64,000 nucleotides of DNA from the NCBI RefSeq assembly GCF_020410745.1, contig NZ_CP084528.1:2046001-2110000 (forward strand), read 5' to 3'. Made by a program: the position numbers and the translations under genes. Below the pieces are notes generated by a model. That model did no database searches. It worked only from the letters and a program-made list of their open reading frames with translations, and had not been told where the DNA came from. This DNA is from Kaistella polysaccharea. GTDB taxonomy: Bacteria; Bacteroidota; Bacteroidia; Flavobacteriales; Weeksellaceae. The stretch's first letter is position 1. Each line of letters begins with the position of its first letter. Shown one piece after another: positions 36,851 through 46,744 of the stretch.

Positions 36851-38689
36851 TTATCCGAAATTCTGTAATTCAACCAATTTTCTGTAAGTCCCATTTTTAT
36901 CAAATAATTCCTGATGCGAACCTTGTTCCACGATAATTCCACGTTCCATGACAACGATCCAGTCGGCCTTTTGAATGGTTGAAAGTCGGTGCGCAATCAC
37001 AAGTGAAGTTCGGTTTTCCATCATTTTTTCTAAAGCATCCTGCACGAATCTTTCGCTTTCGGTATCCAAAGCAGAAGTTGCTTCATCCAGAATCATAATC
37101 GGTGGATTCTTCAGAACGGCTCTGGCAATAGAGACTCTTTGTTTTTGTCCGCCCGACAATTTATTTCCATCGTCGCCGATATTGGTGTAATATTTTTCCG
37201 GAAGCTGATTTATAAATTCGTGAGCGTTCGCAATTTTCGCGGCTGCAATTACTTCTTCTTCAGAAGCATCGGGTTTCCCCATCAAAATATTATTGAAAAC
37301 AGAATCATTAAATAAAACAGATTCCTGAGTGACCATTCCCAGTAGATTCCGGTAATCGGTTACTTTTAGATTTTTAATGTTTTGTCCGTCAACCAGTATT
37401 TCTCCTTCCGAAACGTCATAAAATCGCGCTAATAAATTGGCAATCGTTGTTTTTCCGGAACCTGATTGGCCGACTAATGCGATGGTTTTTCCCTTCGGAA
37501 TTGTTAGATTGAAATTTTTAAGAATGACATTGTCTTTATCGTAGAAAAAACCGATGTTTTTAAATTCTATTTTTTCTCTTAAAGTTGAGATTGAAATAGG
37601 ATTTTCGATTTCATCAATCTTTAGATCGTAATCCAAAACTTCGGAAACCCGATCTAAACTCGCCATTCCTCCTTGAATATTAGATATGGCACTTGATAAT
37701 TTCTTCGCCGGATCTAATATTTGGAAGAATATTCCAATAAAAACCAGAAAAGTTTCTGGCTCCATTGTTTGTTCATTCAGAATTTGAACGCCCGCAAACC
37801 AGGTGATAATTAAGATGGTAACCGATCCTAAAAACTCACTCATCGGAGAAGCCATTTCCCGACGGCGACTCATTCCTATCGCGTATTTCTGCCAATTATC
37901 GGTGGTAGAATTAAATCGATTCTTTAGAATTTTATCCGCATTAAATATTTTAATGACTTTTGAAGATTTCAAAGTTTCATCAACCAGAGAAAACAAATTT
38001 CCCAGTTCTTCCTGTGCGGCAGTCGCCTGTCTTTTTAAACTTTTTCCAACCCACGCAATTAATCCGCCCATTACGGGAAAAACCAATAACGAAAACAAAG
38101 TGAGCTGAGGCGAAAGCACAAATAAGGTAATTAAGGAAGTGATGATCATGAAAGGCGAGTTGATGACATCCACCAAACTGCCCATAATGCCACTTTCTAC
38201 ACTTCCGATATCGTTTGAAATGCGAGACATCATATCGCCTTTTCGTTTTTCGGTAAAGAAGGAGACGGGTAATTTTAAGAATTTATTGTACATCGCAGTT
38301 CGCAAATCCTTTGTAATTCCCACACGGTAATTCACCAAAAGGTATGCTCCCAGATACCGGAAAATATTTCGAAGTAAAAAAGCCGTCGCGGTAATTGCAC
38401 AAAGAATCGCTAAAACTCTTACTGAGCCATATTGATCGATATAAGTTTGAATGGTATAGTACGCCCAATCTTTTGCATATCCGAAAAAATCAACAATACG
38501 TCCGGAGTTGACCGGTGGTTTTGAAGTGTCGATTTTTTCCACGGTGCCAAACATTAATCCTAAAATAGGCAACATGGTTGCTACTGAAAAGATATTCAAA
38601 ACGGAATACATGATATTAAAAAAGATGCTTGCGAAAAGAAACCTCTGATGAGGTTTTGCAAAAAAGAAAATGCGTTGAAATGGTTTCAT
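36851..38689 (-). CDS. ABC exporter, MsbA-like (fused membrane and ATPase domains)
   Basis: 612 residues. Six membrane helices lie in about residues 15-325, followed by the nucleotide-binding domain: Walker A GQSGSGKTT, Q-loop VTQESVLF, signature LSGGQKQRVSIARA, Walker B IMILDEATSALD and the switch His in IAHRLSTI. It works as a homodimer. The MsbA-like layout suggests lipid A or another lipid as cargo, but multidrug export is equally possible from sequence alone. Confidence 0.92.
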   Translation of the reverse strand: MKPFQRIFFFAKPHQRFLFASIFFNIMYSVLNIFSVATMLPILGLMFGTVEKIDTSKPPVNSGRIVDFFGYAKDWAYYTIQTYIDQYGSVRVLAILCAITATAFLLRNIFRYLGAYLLVNYRVGITKDLRTAMYNKFLKLPVSFFTEKRKGDMMSRISNDIGSVESGIMGSLVDVINSPFMIITSLITLFVLSPQLTLFSLLVFPVMGGLIAWVGKSLKRQATAAQEELGNLFSLVDETLKSSKVIKIFNADKILKNRFNSTTDNWQKYAIGMSRRREMASPMSEFLGSVTILIITWFAGVQILNEQTMEPETFLVFIGIFFQILDPAKKLSSAISNIQGGMASLDRVSEVLDYDLKIDEIENPISISTLREKIEFKNIGFFYDKDNVILKNFNLTIPKGKTIALVGQSGSGKTTIANLLARFYDVSEGEILVDGQNIKNLKVTDYRNLLGMVTQESVLFNDSVFNNILMGKPDASEEEVIAAAKIANAHEFINQLPEKYYTNIGDDGNKLSGGQKQRVSIARAVLKNPPIMILDEATSALDTESERFVQDALEKMMENRTSLVIAHRLSTIQKADWIVVMERGIIVEQGSHQELFDKNGTYRKLVELQNFG

Positions 38690-38768
38690 TCACTAAATTA
38701 AGGAGCAAAATTACGGAATTTAGAATTACGCAAATTAAAAAAGAATACACTCTGTATTGCTATAAAAA

Positions 38769-38791
38769 AAACAGCCCAAAAAGGGCTGTTT
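38769..38791 (-). terminator. Terminator of DUF4293 gene
   Basis: Perfect 9-bp stem 38769-38777 / 38783-38791 with a 5-nt loop and seven T on the minus strand, 25 bp beyond the stop. Confidence 0.85.
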
Positions 38792-38815
38792 CACTCAAAA
38801 AAAATCGTTGTACGT

Positions 38816-39205
38816 TTAACGGAGTCTGTCAACAGATTTTACGAGCCGATCGTCTTTCCGAATAAATACGTTTGCAATCAATAAAAAAACAATTGCTAAA
38901 AGTGGAAAGAGTGGCTCAATACCCTTCTCAGGAAAATTAATTCCTCCGGGTAAAGTAAGTATCCAATACGCCAATAAACCGAGCAACAAAGCGTTTATAT
39001 AAATGCTGATGTTATTCAGCAATATTTGTCTTTTGCGGTCTTTAAAGCTTAAAATGCTAATAAATCCAAATAGTACCAATACTACACAAACTACAGATAT
39101 AAAAGGAATGGGGCCGAAAAGCGAAAAGTCCTGTCCTGTAACAAATAGGAAAACGGCGCCTAAAATCGCTAAAAATATCCATACGGTCTGTATTCTCTGC
39201 AACAT
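38816..39205 (-). CDS. DUF4293-family membrane protein
   Basis: 129 residues with four hydrophobic helices (IFLAILGAVFLFVTG, FISVVCVVLVLFGFISI, YINALLLGLLAYWIL, LFPLLAIVFLLIANVFI). The start MLQRIQTVWI and the C-terminal KDDRLVKSVDRLR are typical of DUF4293 proteins of Bacteroidota. Function is unknown. It is divergent from rho, a pairing that I recall as common in this phylum but did not test. Confidence 0.85.
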   Translation of the reverse strand: MLQRIQTVWIFLAILGAVFLFVTGQDFSLFGPIPFISVVCVVLVLFGFISILSFKDRKRQILLNNISIYINALLLGLLAYWILTLPGGINFPEKGIEPLFPLLAIVFLLIANVFIRKDDRLVKSVDRLR

Positions 39206-39241
39206 ATGATGTGATTCTGCCTACAAAAATAACAATAATTT

Positions 39242-39272
39242 TTTGCATTATTAAAAATAAAACGTAGATTTG
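39242..39272 (+). promoter_or_regulatory. Promoter of rho
   Basis: TTTG (39242-39245), exactly 19-bp spacer and TAGATTTG (39265-39272). Transcription should start near 39278, giving a leader of about 80 nt. The leader contains repeated ACTTAC/CTTACTT units (39307-39345), which could be a C-rich, structure-poor site for autoregulation by Rho. Confidence 0.65.
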
Positions 39273-39359
39273 CATTCATAACGACCTATTAAAGAAAAGT
39301 CGCCCGACTTAACTTTCTTACTTACACTTACTTATAACTTACATTTTTGCGTAACATTT

Positions 39360-41147
39360 ATGTTCAATATTGAAACGTTAAGGTCTAAATCGGATTCTGA
39401 TTTGACCAAAATCACCAGTGATCTGGGCGTTAAAGTTGCTAAAAGTAGCAATGAGAACGATAAAATTTTTGCTATTCTGGACTTTCAAGCTTCCAATACA
39501 AAAGTGGCAAAAGATTATTTTAACGCGACAGAAACCCCTATGAATACAGAAGAACCTAAACAACCAGCACCCAAAAAACCGGTAGTAAAAAAAGCTGTGC
39601 CTAAAAAGAAGGCAGAAGCACCTACCGAGGAAGTGGTGAATATTCCTGTAAAAATGGAAAATGCTCCGGCAGATCCGGTTGTTGAAAAACAGCAAGAGGG
39701 AGAACGGGTAAAACCTGATAATTCAAAAGAAAATGCACCGAATCAGCAACGTCAAAAGCGACAACGCGTGGCACCTGCAAAAAAACAGGAAAATGCGGAA
39801 GATACGGTGAAAGAAGAAGTTCAGGAAAAGGAAAAACCAGCTGAACTTCAGCCGGAAACTCCAAAAAACCCGAACCAAAATCCCCAGGCGAAGCAGGGTG
39901 GAAATCCCAATCAAAATAAGAATCCACAACAGCAGCATAAGAATCCGAATCAAAATCCGAATCAAAATAAAAATCAGCACAGAAACCAAAATGGGGATTC
40001 CCAGGAAGAAAATTCTAAAAAAGAATTTAATTTCGATGGTTTAGTAACTATTGAGGGTGTTTTGGAAATTTTGCCGGATAATTACGGTTTCTTACGTTCT
40101 TCAGATTTCTCCTATATTTCTTCTCCCGACGATGTTTATGTGTCAACAAATCAGATTAGAAATTATGCTTTAAAAACTGGAGATACCGTACGAGGAATCG
40201 TGAGGTTACCAAAAGAAGGAGAGAAATATTTCTCCCTGTTAAAGCCAACCGAAGTGAATGGGAGAGACCTTGAATTTATTAAAGATCGAGTTGCCTTCGA
40301 ATTTTTAACACCACTTTTTCCGGAAGAAAAATTTAATCTTACAGGGAAAAACGCAACGCCATCAACGCGGATCGTAGATTTATTTACACCGATTGGAAAA
40401 GGTCAACGTGCAATGATTGTCGCACAACCGAAAACAGGTAAAACAATGTTGTTGAAGGAAATTGCAAATTCAATTTCTGCCAACCATCCCGAGGCTTATA
40501 TGATGATTTTACTCATCGATGAAAGACCGGAAGAAGTTACCGATATGGAAAGAAGTGTAAATGCTGAAGTAATTGCATCTACCTTTGATGAACCTGCTGA
40601 CAAACATGTAAAAGTCGCGAACTTGGTTCTGTCTAAAGCCCAAAGAATGGTAGAATGTGGCCATGATGTTGTAATCCTTTTGGATTCAATTACGCGTCTC
40701 GCCCGAGCTTACAATACCGTAACTCCAGCGTCTGGTAAGATTCTTTCTGGTGGTGTTGATGCTAATGCGCTTCATAAACCAAAGCGATTTTTTGGTGCCG
40801 CAAGAAATATTGAAGGTGGTGGTTCTCTAACAATTATTGCAACAGCTTTAATTGATACAGGTTCTAAAATGGACGAAGTTATTTTTGAAGAATTTAAGGG
40901 AACCGGTAATATGGAACTTCAATTGGATAGAAAAATCGCCAATAAAAGAATTTACCCAGCAATCGATCTTACATCTTCTAGTACGAGAAGAGATGATTTA
41001 CTTCTTGAAGATACTGTTCAACAACGAATGTGGATTTTACGTAAATATCTCGCAGATATGAATCCTGTAGAAGCCATGGAGTTTGTAAACAAAAGCATCA
41101 AAAACACTTTAAACAATGAAGAGTTTTTAATGTCGATGAACAGATAA
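39360..41147 (+). CDS. rho: Transcription termination factor Rho with disordered insert
   Basis: 595 residues against about 420 in E. coli. An N-terminal helical domain (about 1-50) is separated from the RNA-binding cold-shock-like domain (from about 225, [20 protein letters not shown]) by about 170 residues rich in Lys, Glu, Pro, Asn and Gln, including [15 protein letters not shown] repeats. The ATPase has Walker A AQPKTGKT, Walker [15 protein letters not shown] and the Q/R loops ([15 protein letters not shown]). It unwinds RNA and ends transcripts as a hexamer. Such a disordered insert is typical of Bacteroidota Rho and in Bacteroides has been linked to phase separation. Confidence 0.97.
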   Translation: MFNIETLRSKSDSDLTKITSDLGVKVAKSSNENDKIFAILDFQASNTKVAKDYFNATETPMNTEEPKQPAPKKPVVKKAVPKKKAEAPTEEVVNIPVKMENAPADPVVEKQQEGERVKPDNSKENAPNQQRQKRQRVAPAKKQENAEDTVKEEVQEKEKPAELQPETPKNPNQNPQAKQGGNPNQNKNPQQQHKNPNQNPNQNKNQHRNQNGDSQEENSKKEFNFDGLVTIEGVLEILPDNYGFLRSSDFSYISSPDDVYVSTNQIRNYALKTGDTVRGIVRLPKEGEKYFSLLKPTEVNGRDLEFIKDRVAFEFLTPLFPEEKFNLTGKNATPSTRIVDLFTPIGKGQRAMIVAQPKTGKTMLLKEIANSISANHPEAYMMILLIDERPEEVTDMERSVNAEVIASTFDEPADKHVKVANLVLSKAQRMVECGHDVVILLDSITRLARAYNTVTPASGKILSGGVDANALHKPKRFFGAARNIEGGGSLTIIATALIDTGSKMDEVIFEEFKGTGNMELQLDRKIANKRIYPAIDLTSSSTRRDDLLLEDTVQQRMWILRKYLADMNPVEAMEFVNKSIKNTLNNEEFLMSMNR

Positions 41148-41178
41148 TATAGGTCGGGAGATTTTTAAAATATAGATA

Positions 41179-41202
41179 AAACCATTCTTTGTAGGATGGT
41201 TT
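41179..41202 (+). terminator. Terminator of rho
   Basis: A 9-bp stem with one G-U (41179-41187 / 41194-41202), followed by a run of T. Rho's own gene thus appears to end with an intrinsic terminator. Confidence 0.75.
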
Positions 41203-41247
41203 TTTTATTTTTAGCAATGTTAAAGATTTATTAAAGGATGTTGCTTT

Positions 41248-41279
41248 TTTGTAATTGGTCTAAATAATCATTAAATTTG
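41248..41279 (+). promoter_or_regulatory. Promoter of superoxide dismutase gene
   Basis: TTTG (41248-41251), 20-bp spacer and TAAATTTG (41272-41279), about 25 nt before ATG 41305. Confidence 0.68.
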
Positions 41280-41304
41280 GATATAACATTTAAATCAAAA
41301 TATT

Positions 41305-41901
41305 ATGGCATTCGAATTACCGAAATTAGGATTTGCGTACGACGCATTAGAACCAACCATTGATGCGAAAACAATGGAGATTCATTATACAAAACACCAT
41401 CAAGGTTACGTAGATAATTTAAATAAAGCAGTTGCGGGCACAGACTTGGAAAACAAATCGATTGAAGAAGTTTGTAAAACAGGCACTGATAAAGCTGCAG
41501 TTAGAAATAATGGTGGTGGACATTTTAACCACTCCCTTTTCTGGGAAATTCTTACACCAGGCGGAAGCAAAGAACCTGTTGGGAATGTAAAAGCTGCCCT
41601 AGAAACTTATGGTGGATTTGATAAATTTAAAACAGATTTTACCGAAGCTGCGAAAACAAGATTTGGTTCTGGTTGGGCTTGGCTTTGCAAAAAAGACGAT
41701 GGCTCACTGGCTGTTTGTTCTTCACCAAATCAAGATAATCCACTGATGCCTGTTGCAGATTGCCAGGGAACTCCAGTGTTAGGATTAGATGTTTGGGAAC
41801 ATGCATATTATCTGCATTATCAAAACAGAAGACCTGATTATGTAACTTCTTTTTTTGATGTGATCAACTGGGATAAAGTTGAAGAAAGATTTAATAAATA
41901 G
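41305..41901 (+). CDS. sodB: Superoxide dismutase [Fe/Mn]
   Basis: 198 residues. It dismutates superoxide in the cytoplasm. The four metal ligands are in [22 protein letters not shown] and [10 protein letters not shown]. The segment [13 protein letters not shown] and the C-terminal [16 protein letters not shown] match the family. Metal preference (Fe or Mn) cannot be settled by reading, so the symbol is provisional. It is monocistronic. Confidence 0.95.
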   Translation: MAFELPKLGFAYDALEPTIDAKTMEIHYTKHHQGYVDNLNKAVAGTDLENKSIEEVCKTGTDKAAVRNNGGGHFNHSLFWEILTPGGSKEPVGNVKAALETYGGFDKFKTDFTEAAKTRFGSGWAWLCKKDDGSLAVCSSPNQDNPLMPVADCQGTPVLGLDVWEHAYYLHYQNRRPDYVTSFFDVINWDKVEERFNK

Positions 41902-41920
41902 TCGTTTTACTTTAAAAACA

Positions 41921-41950
41921 AAAAAAGTTCAGAAATTTCTGAACTTTTTT
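41921..41950. terminator. Bidirectional terminator after superoxide dismutase gene
   Basis: Perfect 30-bp palindrome (15-bp arms 41921-41935 and 41936-41950, so a few central bases must form the loop). It is A-rich at one end and T-rich at the other and serves the convergent lipoprotein gene as well. Confidence 0.85.
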
Positions 41951-41963
41951 TTGTTTTAGTTTG

Positions 41964-42380
41964 TTAGCGCATATCCAGCTGACTGAGACCGTTGAGCTTT
42001 AAGCCATATTTCCAACGTACAAATGCGAATACTTGATAAAGCTTGTACTCATATTTAAATCCATATTTGATGTTCGGATCATAATCAATAGAAGATTCAA
42101 TAATGTTTGGGTATCGGCCAGAGAAATAATAAGAATTCCATTCGCTGGCTAAAAATGTATTTTTACTTTTCAAATACGATTCAGAATACATGCTCATCGG
42201 TCGCGCAATAGCGTTGAGAAAATAAGTGAACTGACTGTCAATAACATCAAGTTCATATTCGCCCTCTTCATTTTGTTGTGCCTGTATTACGGGCTTTTCA
42301 GTAGTGTCAGCAGTTTTTGACTGTGGGGCACAGCTTACCGCAAAAAGTAAAATGCTGATCAAAAGAGTAATTTTTTTCAT
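41964..42380 (-). CDS. DUF6146-family lipoprotein
   Basis: 138 residues from ATG 42380, where a lipoprotein signal begins (LLISILLFAVSC, Cys17). A longer frame up to 42626 would run through the neighbouring gene's terminator and coding end and is rejected. The mature part has an acidic linker and a conserved block (YELDVIDSQFTYFLNAIARP, YFSGRYPNIIESSIDYDP, YKLYQVFAFVRWKYG) that I match to DUF6146 of Bacteroidota. Function is unknown. A TAAATTTG at 42409-42402 may be its -7 element. Confidence 0.82.
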   Translation of the reverse strand: MKKITLLISILLFAVSCAPQSKTADTTEKPVIQAQQNEEGEYELDVIDSQFTYFLNAIARPMSMYSESYLKSKNTFLASEWNSYYFSGRYPNIIESSIDYDPNIKYGFKYEYKLYQVFAFVRWKYGLKLNGLSQLDMR

Positions 42381-42420
42381 GACAACTTTTTCTAATATGA
42401 GCAAATTTACAGCCAAAAAA

Positions 42421-42440
42421 AACCGTTTCGAAAAACGGCT
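42421..42440 (-). terminator. Terminator of secreted EEP nuclease gene
   Basis: Stem CCGTTT (42423-42428) / AAACGG (42433-42438), extended by flanking pairs, with a CGAA loop and eight T on the minus strand, 13 bp after the stop. Confidence 0.75.
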
Positions 42441-42453
42441 TTTATTTTTAGGA

Positions 42454-43647
42454 TTATTGAACTTCGCGTTGAAGGACCACAAATGCTGGAAAGTGGTCAC
42501 TGTATCCGCCAGTAAAAGAATCTCCATTCCACGAGCGGAAAGGATAACCTTTCCAATTTCCTTCTTTATTAATGAGATAGGAAGGCGCAAATATTTCGGT
42601 TTTATAAACAGAATACTCCTTCCCAACTTGATCAGAAATTACATTTCCGGTCACGATGATTTGGTCAAATAAGTTTGGTGCATCCTGATATGCCAAGGAA
42701 GCAACTCCCTTTTTATATAGAGGATACATTAGATTTAAATAAGGCGTTTCTGGACTTAAATCTTTTGGACTAAGAACTGCTTTTAAGTAATTTTTTAAAC
42801 TTGAACTTACAGGATCATCGTTGAAATCACCCATCGCAAACAATTTTGTGCTTGGGTCCTTTAAGCGGATGCTATCCATTTGCTGTTTCAAGACAACTGC
42901 CGCTGCATTTCTTTTTGGTAAAGAGCGCGCTTCGCCACCACTTCGTGACGGCCAGTGATTCATGAAAACTGCTATTTTTTCGTTATCTAAAAACCCCGTA
43001 GCTACTAATATGTTACGCGTGTAGGATCTTTTACCATCATTGAAAATTTTTATTTCCTTTTTTAGAGAATTGGTTGGTGTGAATCTTCTTTTCTGATAAA
43101 TTAACGCTACATCAATCCCTCTCGCATCGTAAGAATTATAGTGAATGATTCCGTAATCATATTTGGCTAAAAGTGGATGTTTAATAAGATCTTCTATAAC
43201 CTGACGGTTTTCAACTTCAATTAATCCTACAATTACGGGAGCGGTTTTGGTGTATTGAGCGCCCATTTCTGAAATCACGCGTGCTTCATTGGCAATTTTC
43301 TGATTGTAATTTTTAGTATTCCAGTTTTTAGCACTGTTGTAAGTGAATTCATCTGCTAAAATCTGGTGACGTATTACTTTTTTACCTTTCAAAAGTTCGT
43401 TTCGCCATTCGCCACGGTAAACTTCCGTGGTGTCCAGAAGTTTCAAGGAGTCCAAGGGAACACTTCTGTGAAACGCCGGATTGCTTACTTCTTTAGTTCC
43501 GTCAATATAATCTGCGGAGGCTATCGTATCAAAAAGATTTTCTACATTCAAAAACCCAATAGTCGCCACTTTTCTCAGTTGACCTTTTTGTTGGGCAAAG
43601 GAAAAGCATACAATCATTAGGAATAAAAAACCGGTAATTTTTTTCAT
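42454..43647 (-). CDS. Secreted endonuclease/exonuclease/phosphatase-fold hydrolase
   Basis: 397 residues. A signal peptide (ITGFLFLMIVCFSFAQ) is followed by an EEP domain: FLNVENLFDT at the start, IVGLIEVENRQVI with the metal-binding Glu, MNHWPSRSGGE, AMGDFNDDP and the terminal GGYSDHFPAFV with the catalytic Asp-His. It should hydrolyse phosphodiesters or phosphomonoesters outside the cytoplasm, most likely of nucleic acids. It is divergent from a TonB receptor/DUF5689 pair, which suggests breakdown coupled to uptake. Confidence 0.9.
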   Translation of the reverse strand: MKKITGFLFLMIVCFSFAQQKGQLRKVATIGFLNVENLFDTIASADYIDGTKEVSNPAFHRSVPLDSLKLLDTTEVYRGEWRNELLKGKKVIRHQILADEFTYNSAKNWNTKNYNQKIANEARVISEMGAQYTKTAPVIVGLIEVENRQVIEDLIKHPLLAKYDYGIIHYNSYDARGIDVALIYQKRRFTPTNSLKKEIKIFNDGKRSYTRNILVATGFLDNEKIAVFMNHWPSRSGGEARSLPKRNAAAVVLKQQMDSIRLKDPSTKLFAMGDFNDDPVSSSLKNYLKAVLSPKDLSPETPYLNLMYPLYKKGVASLAYQDAPNLFDQIIVTGNVISDQVGKEYSVYKTEIFAPSYLINKEGNWKGYPFRSWNGDSFTGGYSDHFPAFVVLQREVQ

Positions 43648-43757
43648 TTTATTTCAAATATTTATATAGTGCGAAGGTAGTAATAAAATATTTTTTATTA
43701 TACTCAATTTTGTGAACTGCCAATTCTTATCATGTTTATGGGACATCGAATGTTAAA

Positions 43758-43791
43758 AATAATTAAAGTATTATAATTATTCCTAAATTTG
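43758..43791 (+). promoter_or_regulatory. Candidate operator and -7 element of TonB receptor gene
   Basis: Inverted repeat AATAATTA (43758-43765) / TAATTATT (43774-43781), 8-nt spacer, ends 2 bp before TAAATTTG (43784-43791), a -7 element. No TTTG occurs at -33, as expected for an activator- or repressor-controlled promoter. The repeat is made only of A and T, so it could be chance. Confidence 0.35.
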
Positions 43792-43849
43792 TGTTTATTA
43801 ATTTACTGAATTGATTTTTAGTTTCAAAAGGAAAAAATAAATTATCAAC

Positions 43850-46714
43850 ATGATTAAAAAATTATCTTTAATCTCCTTATTTACCTTACTGCCAGCTTCT
43901 TTTTACTTTGCCCAAACTACGGTTTTCGCTTATGTAAAAGATGCAAACGGAAGTCCTGTGGAAAGTGCGGAGATTGACCTGCAAGGTTCGGGTAATGATG
44001 TGAAAGCTGATAAAATTGGATACTTCCAGTTTGTCGACCTCAAATCAGGACATTACCAAATCGTTATCACCAAACCTAATTTCGAGACCAAAGTAATGGA
44101 GTTCGATATTAGTGAAGAGAAAAGAAAGGATTTGGGCGTTGTGACATTATACTCCAGCTTAACAGGTGCCGATCAAGGTCTCGCCATTATTGAAAGTAGT
44201 GGTGACGAAGAAAACGCAAGTCAGGGCACTACCGTGGGATTACTGCAATCTTCTCAGGATGTTTTCAGCAGAATCGCCGCTTATGATTTAGGAGCCTACT
44301 GGTTCCGTCCGCGGGGAATTGATGGCAGATCCGGTGAAACCATGATGAATGGTGTTTCTATGGTGAAAGCCGACAATGGGAATGTAGACTTTAGCAATTG
44401 GGGCGGTCTTAATGAGATAACACGTTATCCCGAAATCGCAGCTAATCATGCGCCATCTGAATATGCTTTCGGCGGTGCAAGTTCCGTAATTTATAAAAAT
44501 ACAAATGCCAGCGAATACCGAAAAGGTTTTCAGGCAACCTATTCAATAACCAATAGAAACTACCGAAATAGAGCTTCCCTCCGATATACATCTGGAATGA
44601 ATAAAAACGGTTGGGCATTCACTGCAATGGGAGCTAGAAGATGGGCACAGGAAGGTATTCAGGAAGGAACTTTTTATGATGCTTATGGTGCATTCTTAGG
44701 AGTAGAGAAAAAATTCAGTGATTCTCATTCAATCAGTTTAAGTGCTTTTGCTGCACCATACAGACGGTCTACTGCCAGCCCAAGTACGCAGGAAGTATAC
44801 GATTATCGCGGTGTGCATTATAATTCATATTGGGGATGGCAAGATGGCAAAAAACGAAGTGAACGGGTGAAAGCAGGTTTCCAACCTATTTTCCAGCTTC
44901 AGGATTTCTGGAAGATCAACAGCAAATCAAGCTTGCGCACAGCAATTTCTTATCAATTTGGAACAGATAAAAGTGCCCGTTTAGATTGGCAAAATGTGCC
45001 AAATCCGTCACCACAATATTACCGATACTTACCAAGCTACTACGACTCATTAGATCCAAATGCTTCTGTTCCAGTTACGGGCGGCCAAACGGGAACTACA
45101 GCGCAGCAGGCTTACGCTGATGCTTTGATTGGATGGCAAAGTGGTGATCCGATGTATACTCAAATAAACTGGGATGCTTTGTACAGAAGAAATACGAGTC
45201 AGGCAGCTGGCGAATATTTTGGAGCTACAGGAAAACGTGCTCTTTATTTCCAGGTGAATGATGTGAGCGATGACAAAATTTTCAATGCTGGAACTCATTA
45301 TACCTATAATTTCACCGATACGTCACGTTTGCTTTTGAATATTTCTTATCAGAATTATAAATCAGAATTATACCGGGAAGTAAAAGATCTTCTGGGTGCT
45401 GATTTTGCCTTAAACAGAGATCCTTTTGCTGCCACCAATCAACCGGGGAAAAGCGGTCAATACAACGAAGGTGAAGCTGATGTGGTGAAGAGAGAAGGCG
45501 ATAAAATAAACTATGATTACACCTTCCGAAGACAGGAAGTAAAAGTAAATCCTGGATTTAAATTTCAGACTGGCGCGTTCGACGTTTTTGTTTCCGGATT
45601 AGCTGGTTATTCCACTTCTTCCAGAGAGGGATTATTTAAACATTATTTATATGAGGATTCTTTCGGTAAAAGTGCAGATTATGATTTTTGGAATTTTGGT
45701 CTGAAAGGTCAAATCGTTTATAAAGTAAACGGTAGAAACTTTCTCGTTTATAACGGCGCATATTTTTCACAAGCTCCTTTCTTAGAGGATTTATTCATTA
45801 ACCCAAGGGTTAACAGTTCTGTCGCACCCAATATTCGTAACGCGGTTGTTAATGCGAATGATTTAAGTTATGTAGTGAACAGCCCGTTCTTTAAAATGAG
45901 ACTTACAGGATTTTTAGTGGATACTGATAATGATACCAATGTTCAACGATTTTTTGCTGATGGTATTCAATTTCAAACGACGGGTGCAGATGGAACCATT
46001 GGGAATGTACAAAGTGCCTTCGTTACTCAGGTTATGTCTAATGTTTCAAAAAGAAATATGGGCGGTGAATTAGGAATTGATGTTAAAATAACGCCTACTT
46101 TATCTGCACAGGGTTTAGCCAGTTACGGTCAGTATACCTACAGAAATGATCCGAATGTTTACTTTGCGTCAGATGCCGCGGGAACTTTCGAAAATGGAAA
46201 CTCTTATCTGGATTTAGGAAAAGCTTATCTTAAAAATTACAGACAAGGTGGAACTCCACAGCAAGGGTATTCTCTAGGATTAAGATATAATTCACCAAAA
46301 TACTGGTGGTTAGGTGCAAACTGGAATTATCTGGATGATAATTTCCTGGATCCTTCTGCACTTTTAAGAACAGAAAGATTTGTACAAAACCCAGTTACAG
46401 GAACCCCTTATGCAGGTTTAACTGAAGCGGATTTAAGAAGAGTTCTTCAACCAACAAAACTTCCGTCCGCATTTTTCTTTAATGCCAATGCCGGGAAATC
46501 CTGGAGGTTTGGAAGTTACTATGTGTTACTCACCGCTTCTGTAAATAATATCTTTGATAATACACGATATATTACCGGAGGATTCGAACAAACAAGAAGA
46601 GTTACTTTCCCAGGATATGTTGAGGAAAATAACAGAGAATTCCCGCTGTTCGGTCCAAAATACTGGTACACCCAAGGAAGATCTTATTTCATTAACCTTC
46701 AATTTAGATTTTAA
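43850..46714 (+). CDS. TonB-dependent outer-membrane receptor with CarboxypepD_reg-like domain
   Basis: 954 residues. A signal peptide (residues 1-21), then a carboxypeptidase regulatory-like beta-sandwich (about 24-105, FAYVKDANGSPVESAEIDL), a plug domain (about 115-220, with FRPRGIDGRSGETMMNGV) and a long 22-strand barrel ending in a terminal Phe (FINLQFRF). It imports a large or scarce substrate using TonB energy. It is 30 bp before a DUF5689 lipoprotein gene that probably makes its surface partner, in the manner of SusC/SusD. The neighbouring secreted nuclease hints at phosphate-rich substrates. Confidence 0.92.
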   Translation: MIKKLSLISLFTLLPASFYFAQTTVFAYVKDANGSPVESAEIDLQGSGNDVKADKIGYFQFVDLKSGHYQIVITKPNFETKVMEFDISEEKRKDLGVVTLYSSLTGADQGLAIIESSGDEENASQGTTVGLLQSSQDVFSRIAAYDLGAYWFRPRGIDGRSGETMMNGVSMVKADNGNVDFSNWGGLNEITRYPEIAANHAPSEYAFGGASSVIYKNTNASEYRKGFQATYSITNRNYRNRASLRYTSGMNKNGWAFTAMGARRWAQEGIQEGTFYDAYGAFLGVEKKFSDSHSISLSAFAAPYRRSTASPSTQEVYDYRGVHYNSYWGWQDGKKRSERVKAGFQPIFQLQDFWKINSKSSLRTAISYQFGTDKSARLDWQNVPNPSPQYYRYLPSYYDSLDPNASVPVTGGQTGTTAQQAYADALIGWQSGDPMYTQINWDALYRRNTSQAAGEYFGATGKRALYFQVNDVSDDKIFNAGTHYTYNFTDTSRLLLNISYQNYKSELYREVKDLLGADFALNRDPFAATNQPGKSGQYNEGEADVVKREGDKINYDYTFRRQEVKVNPGFKFQTGAFDVFVSGLAGYSTSSREGLFKHYLYEDSFGKSADYDFWNFGLKGQIVYKVNGRNFLVYNGAYFSQAPFLEDLFINPRVNSSVAPNIRNAVVNANDLSYVVNSPFFKMRLTGFLVDTDNDTNVQRFFADGIQFQTTGADGTIGNVQSAFVTQVMSNVSKRNMGGELGIDVKITPTLSAQGLASYGQYTYRNDPNVYFASDAAGTFENGNSYLDLGKAYLKNYRQGGTPQQGYSLGLRYNSPKYWWLGANWNYLDDNFLDPSALLRTERFVQNPVTGTPYAGLTEADLRRVLQPTKLPSAFFFNANAGKSWRFGSYYVLLTASVNNIFDNTRYITGGFEQTRRVTFPGYVEENNREFPLFGPKYWYTQGRSYFINLQFRF

Positions 46715-46744
46715 TCATAACTCAGAATTTTAAAAAACAATAAA

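Noticed and set aside
39570-40000. Long minus-strand reading frames opposite rho
   Set aside because: They are shadows caused by the low-complexity insert of rho and carry no start, domain or codon signal of their own.
42381-42626. N-terminal extension of the DUF6146 lipoprotein
   Set aside because: It would run through the terminator and coding end of the neighbouring gene, while a clean lipoprotein signal starts at 42380.
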